Part shown: positions 62,881 through 64,000 of the stretch, piece after piece
Numbering within the stretch: the first letter of the stretch is position 1
How the letters are laid out: each line of letters begins with the position of its first letter
DNA from: DASSNR01 sp036278935
GTDB lineage: Bacteria; Gemmatimonadota; Gemmatimonadetes; Gemmatimonadales; Gemmatimonadaceae
DNA length: 64,000 nt
Direction of reading: 5' to 3'
NCBI GenBank assembly: GCA_036278935.1
Contig: DASUKA010000115.1
Span: forward strand, 1 to 64,000
Position numbers and translations under genes: made by a program
Notes under the pieces: generated by a model
What the model was told of the DNA's origin: nothing
Databases searched by the model: none
The model's input: the letters and a program-made list of their open reading frames with translations, nothing else

Positions 62881-62923
62881 GAGAGGCGAGAGAGGAGAAA
62901 GAAGATCTCTGCTTTCTCCTCTC
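62881..62923. repeat. Purine-rich repeat forming a hairpin between dnaK and htrA
   Basis: The first 21 bases are identical to 14708-14728. Positions 62890-62901 (GAGAGGAGAAAG) and 62912-62923 form a perfect 12-bp hairpin with a 10-base loop. Just beyond, CACCCGACTCCCTACACCC (62924-62942) resembles the arms of the 56174 and 58352 elements. It lies 30 bases after the dnaK stop and may double as the dnaK terminator. Confidence 0.6.
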
Positions 62924-62952
62924 CACCCGACTCCCTACACCCTGGCCGTTTC

Positions 62953-64000
62953 CTACTTCTTCTCCTCGTCCACGATCTCGTAGTCCGCTTCGACCACGTC
63001 GTCCTGGCCGCCGGGGTTGGCGTGGGCGCTCGCATCGGCCGCCTGGTCGGTGGCGGCGGCGCCCGCTTCCTGCTGACCCTGCGCGTAGAGCGACTGGCCG
63101 GCCTCGCTGTACACCCGCGAGAGCTCTTCCTGTGCCGCGCGGATCTCGGCCGTGTCCTCGCCGCGGAGCGCCTTCCGGGCGCGCTCCACCGCGCCGTCCA
63201 GCCGGCTCTTGAGCTCCGGGCTCAGGCGGTCCGACCACTCCTTGGAGTTCTTCTCCACCTCGTACGTCATGCTGTCCAGCCGGTTGCGCATGTCAATCTG
63301 CTCACGCCGCTCCTTGTCCTCCTGCGCGTGCGATTCGGCGTCCTTCATCATGCGCTGGATCTCGGTCTCGGAGAGCCCGCTCGAGGCCTCGATGCGAATC
63401 TTCTGCTCCTTGCCTGTCGCCTTGTCCTTGGCCGTCACGTGCAGAATGCCATTCGCGTCGATGTCGAACGTCACCTCCACCTGCGGCATCCCGCGCGGTG
63501 CCGGCGGAATCCCGGTGAGCTGGAACTTGCCGATCGTCCGGTTGTACACGGCCAGATCGCGCTCGCCCTGCAGCACATGGATCTCCACCGTGGTCTGGCT
63601 GTCCTCCGCCGTGGAGAAGACCTCGCTCTTCTTGGTGGGGATGGTGGTGTTTCGCGGAATGAGCACCGTCGTCACGCCGCCCAGCGTCTCGATGCCAAGT
63701 GAGAGCGGGGTGACATCCAGAAGGAGCACGTCCTTCTGCTCGCCGGTGAGCACCGCGCCCTGAATGGCCGCGCCGATCGCCACGACTTCGTCAGGATTGA
63801 CGCCCTTGTGCGGCTCCTTCTTGAAAAAGTCCTTCACCACCTGCTGCACCTTCGGAATGCGCGTGGAGCCACCGACGAGAATGACTTCGTCGATCTGGTC
63901 GACCGACATTCCCGCGTCCTTGAGCGCCTGCTGCATGGGCGGGATGGTGCGCTGGATGAGGTCGTCCACGAGCTGCTCGAACTTGGCCCGCGTAAGCGAA
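62953..64000 (-). CDS. dnaK: Molecular chaperone DnaK (Hsp70), C-terminal part; 5' end outside window
   Basis: The last 349 codons of DnaK. The visible part starts in the nucleotide-binding domain at SLTRAKFEQLVDDLIQRT, runs through VILVGGSTRIPKVQQVVKDF (adenosine motif) and NPDEVVAIGAAIQGAVL, then the linker DVLLLDVTPLSLGIETLGG. It continues with the substrate-binding beta-domain (IPTKKSEVFSTAEDSQTTVE, GIPPAPRGMPQVEVTFDIDA) and the helical lid. The acidic tail ends VVEADYEIVDEEKK, the usual DnaK terminus. GTG 63969 is an internal Val codon, not a start. Regulation cannot be judged, as the upstream region is not included. Confidence 0.98.
   Translation of the reverse strand, partial: SLTRAKFEQLVDDLIQRTIPPMQQALKDAGMSVDQIDEVILVGGSTRIPKVQQVVKDFFKKEPHKGVNPDEVVAIGAAIQGAVLTGEQKDVLLLDVTPLSLGIETLGGVTTVLIPRNTTIPTKKSEVFSTAEDSQTTVEIHVLQGERDLAVYNRTIGKFQLTGIPPAPRGMPQVEVTFDIDANGILHVTAKDKATGKEQKIRIEASSGLSETEIQRMMKDAESHAQEDKERREQIDMRNRLDSMTYEVEKNSKEWSDRLSPELKSRLDGAVERARKALRGEDTAEIRAAQEELSRVYSEAGQSLYAQGQQEAGAAATDQAADASAHANPGGQDDVVEADYEIVDEEKK

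Noticed and set aside
61105..63702. 865-codon open frame on the plus strand
   Set aside because: Antisense to htrA and dnaK; a GC-rich shadow frame without domains.
1..64000. CRISPR arrays, prophage or insertion sequences
   Set aside because: No regularly spaced direct repeats, phage structural genes, integrases or transposases were seen; the only repeats are short intergenic elements.

Overview
The window is about 64 kb of very GC-rich (roughly two-thirds GC) bacterial chromosome. It is densely coded, with many NTGA start/stop overlaps and frequent GTG and TTG starts. The gene content suggests a diderm soil or freshwater bacterium, most likely a Gemmatimonadota (Gemmatimonadaceae-like) member. 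Reasons: tandem ADOP-type macrolide-exporter permeases with a PadR regulator, LPS-core and lipid A modification genes, predicted outer-membrane proteins, and a DinB protein. The phylum call is inference from gene content. No rRNA, CRISPR array, prophage or insertion sequence was seen.

Layout. (1) 0.3-6.0 kb, minus strand: a PadR regulator with a good promoter and candidate operator drives two ADOP permeases; the second permease gene carries a one-base frameshift. (2) 6.1-8.2 kb: a small membrane protein, a tail-anchored unknown and a DinB protein. (3) 8.3-11.7 kb, minus: an FHA-GAF-adenylate cyclase is translationally coupled to a Kdo-kinase-like protein and a heptosyltransferase-like GT9. 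(4) 11.9-17.4 kb: a secreted protein of 16-residue repeats, trpE (minus), a large predicted outer-membrane protein and a NUDIX hydrolase. (5) 17.4-24.3 kb, plus: a nearly complete lipid A 4-amino-4-deoxy-L-arabinose (L-Ara4N) locus in the order arnT, arnB, arnC, arnA-formyltransferase, arnA-decarboxylase, arnD. ArnA is split into two overlapping genes; arnE/arnF and ugd are not present here. (6) 24.3-25.5 kb: a small lipoprotein and a hexapeptide acyltransferase, both minus.

(7) 25.6-52.8 kb: a large surface-glycan locus. It starts with a carbamoyltransferase/SxtJ/DUF5989 triad (minus). A plus-strand run follows: SGNH protein, GH1 glycosidase, GMC oxidoreductase, flippase, GT4. Next come an FkbM methyltransferase, a large membrane protein (both minus) and a GT2 (plus). 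The locus ends with an 11-gene minus-strand operon entered at its 52.8 kb end: SGNH protein, GT2, GT4, GT4, two paralogous four-helix membrane proteins, phosphodiesterase-like protein, Gfo/Idh/MocA oxidoreductase, a second phosphodiesterase-like protein, AsnB-type amidotransferase and a third SGNH protein. I infer assembly and decoration (carbamoyl, amide, methyl, possibly acyl) of an exported polysaccharide. The exact mix of genes is the best candidate here for something undescribed.

(8) 53.1-64 kb, minus: a protein-quality-control block of dnaK (5' end off-window), htrA, tRNA-Leu(UAG), two unknown genes, tig, clpP, clpX, lon and engB. Its intergenic gaps hold long inverted repeats and short dispersed purine-rich repeats that recur beside trpE and at the left edge.
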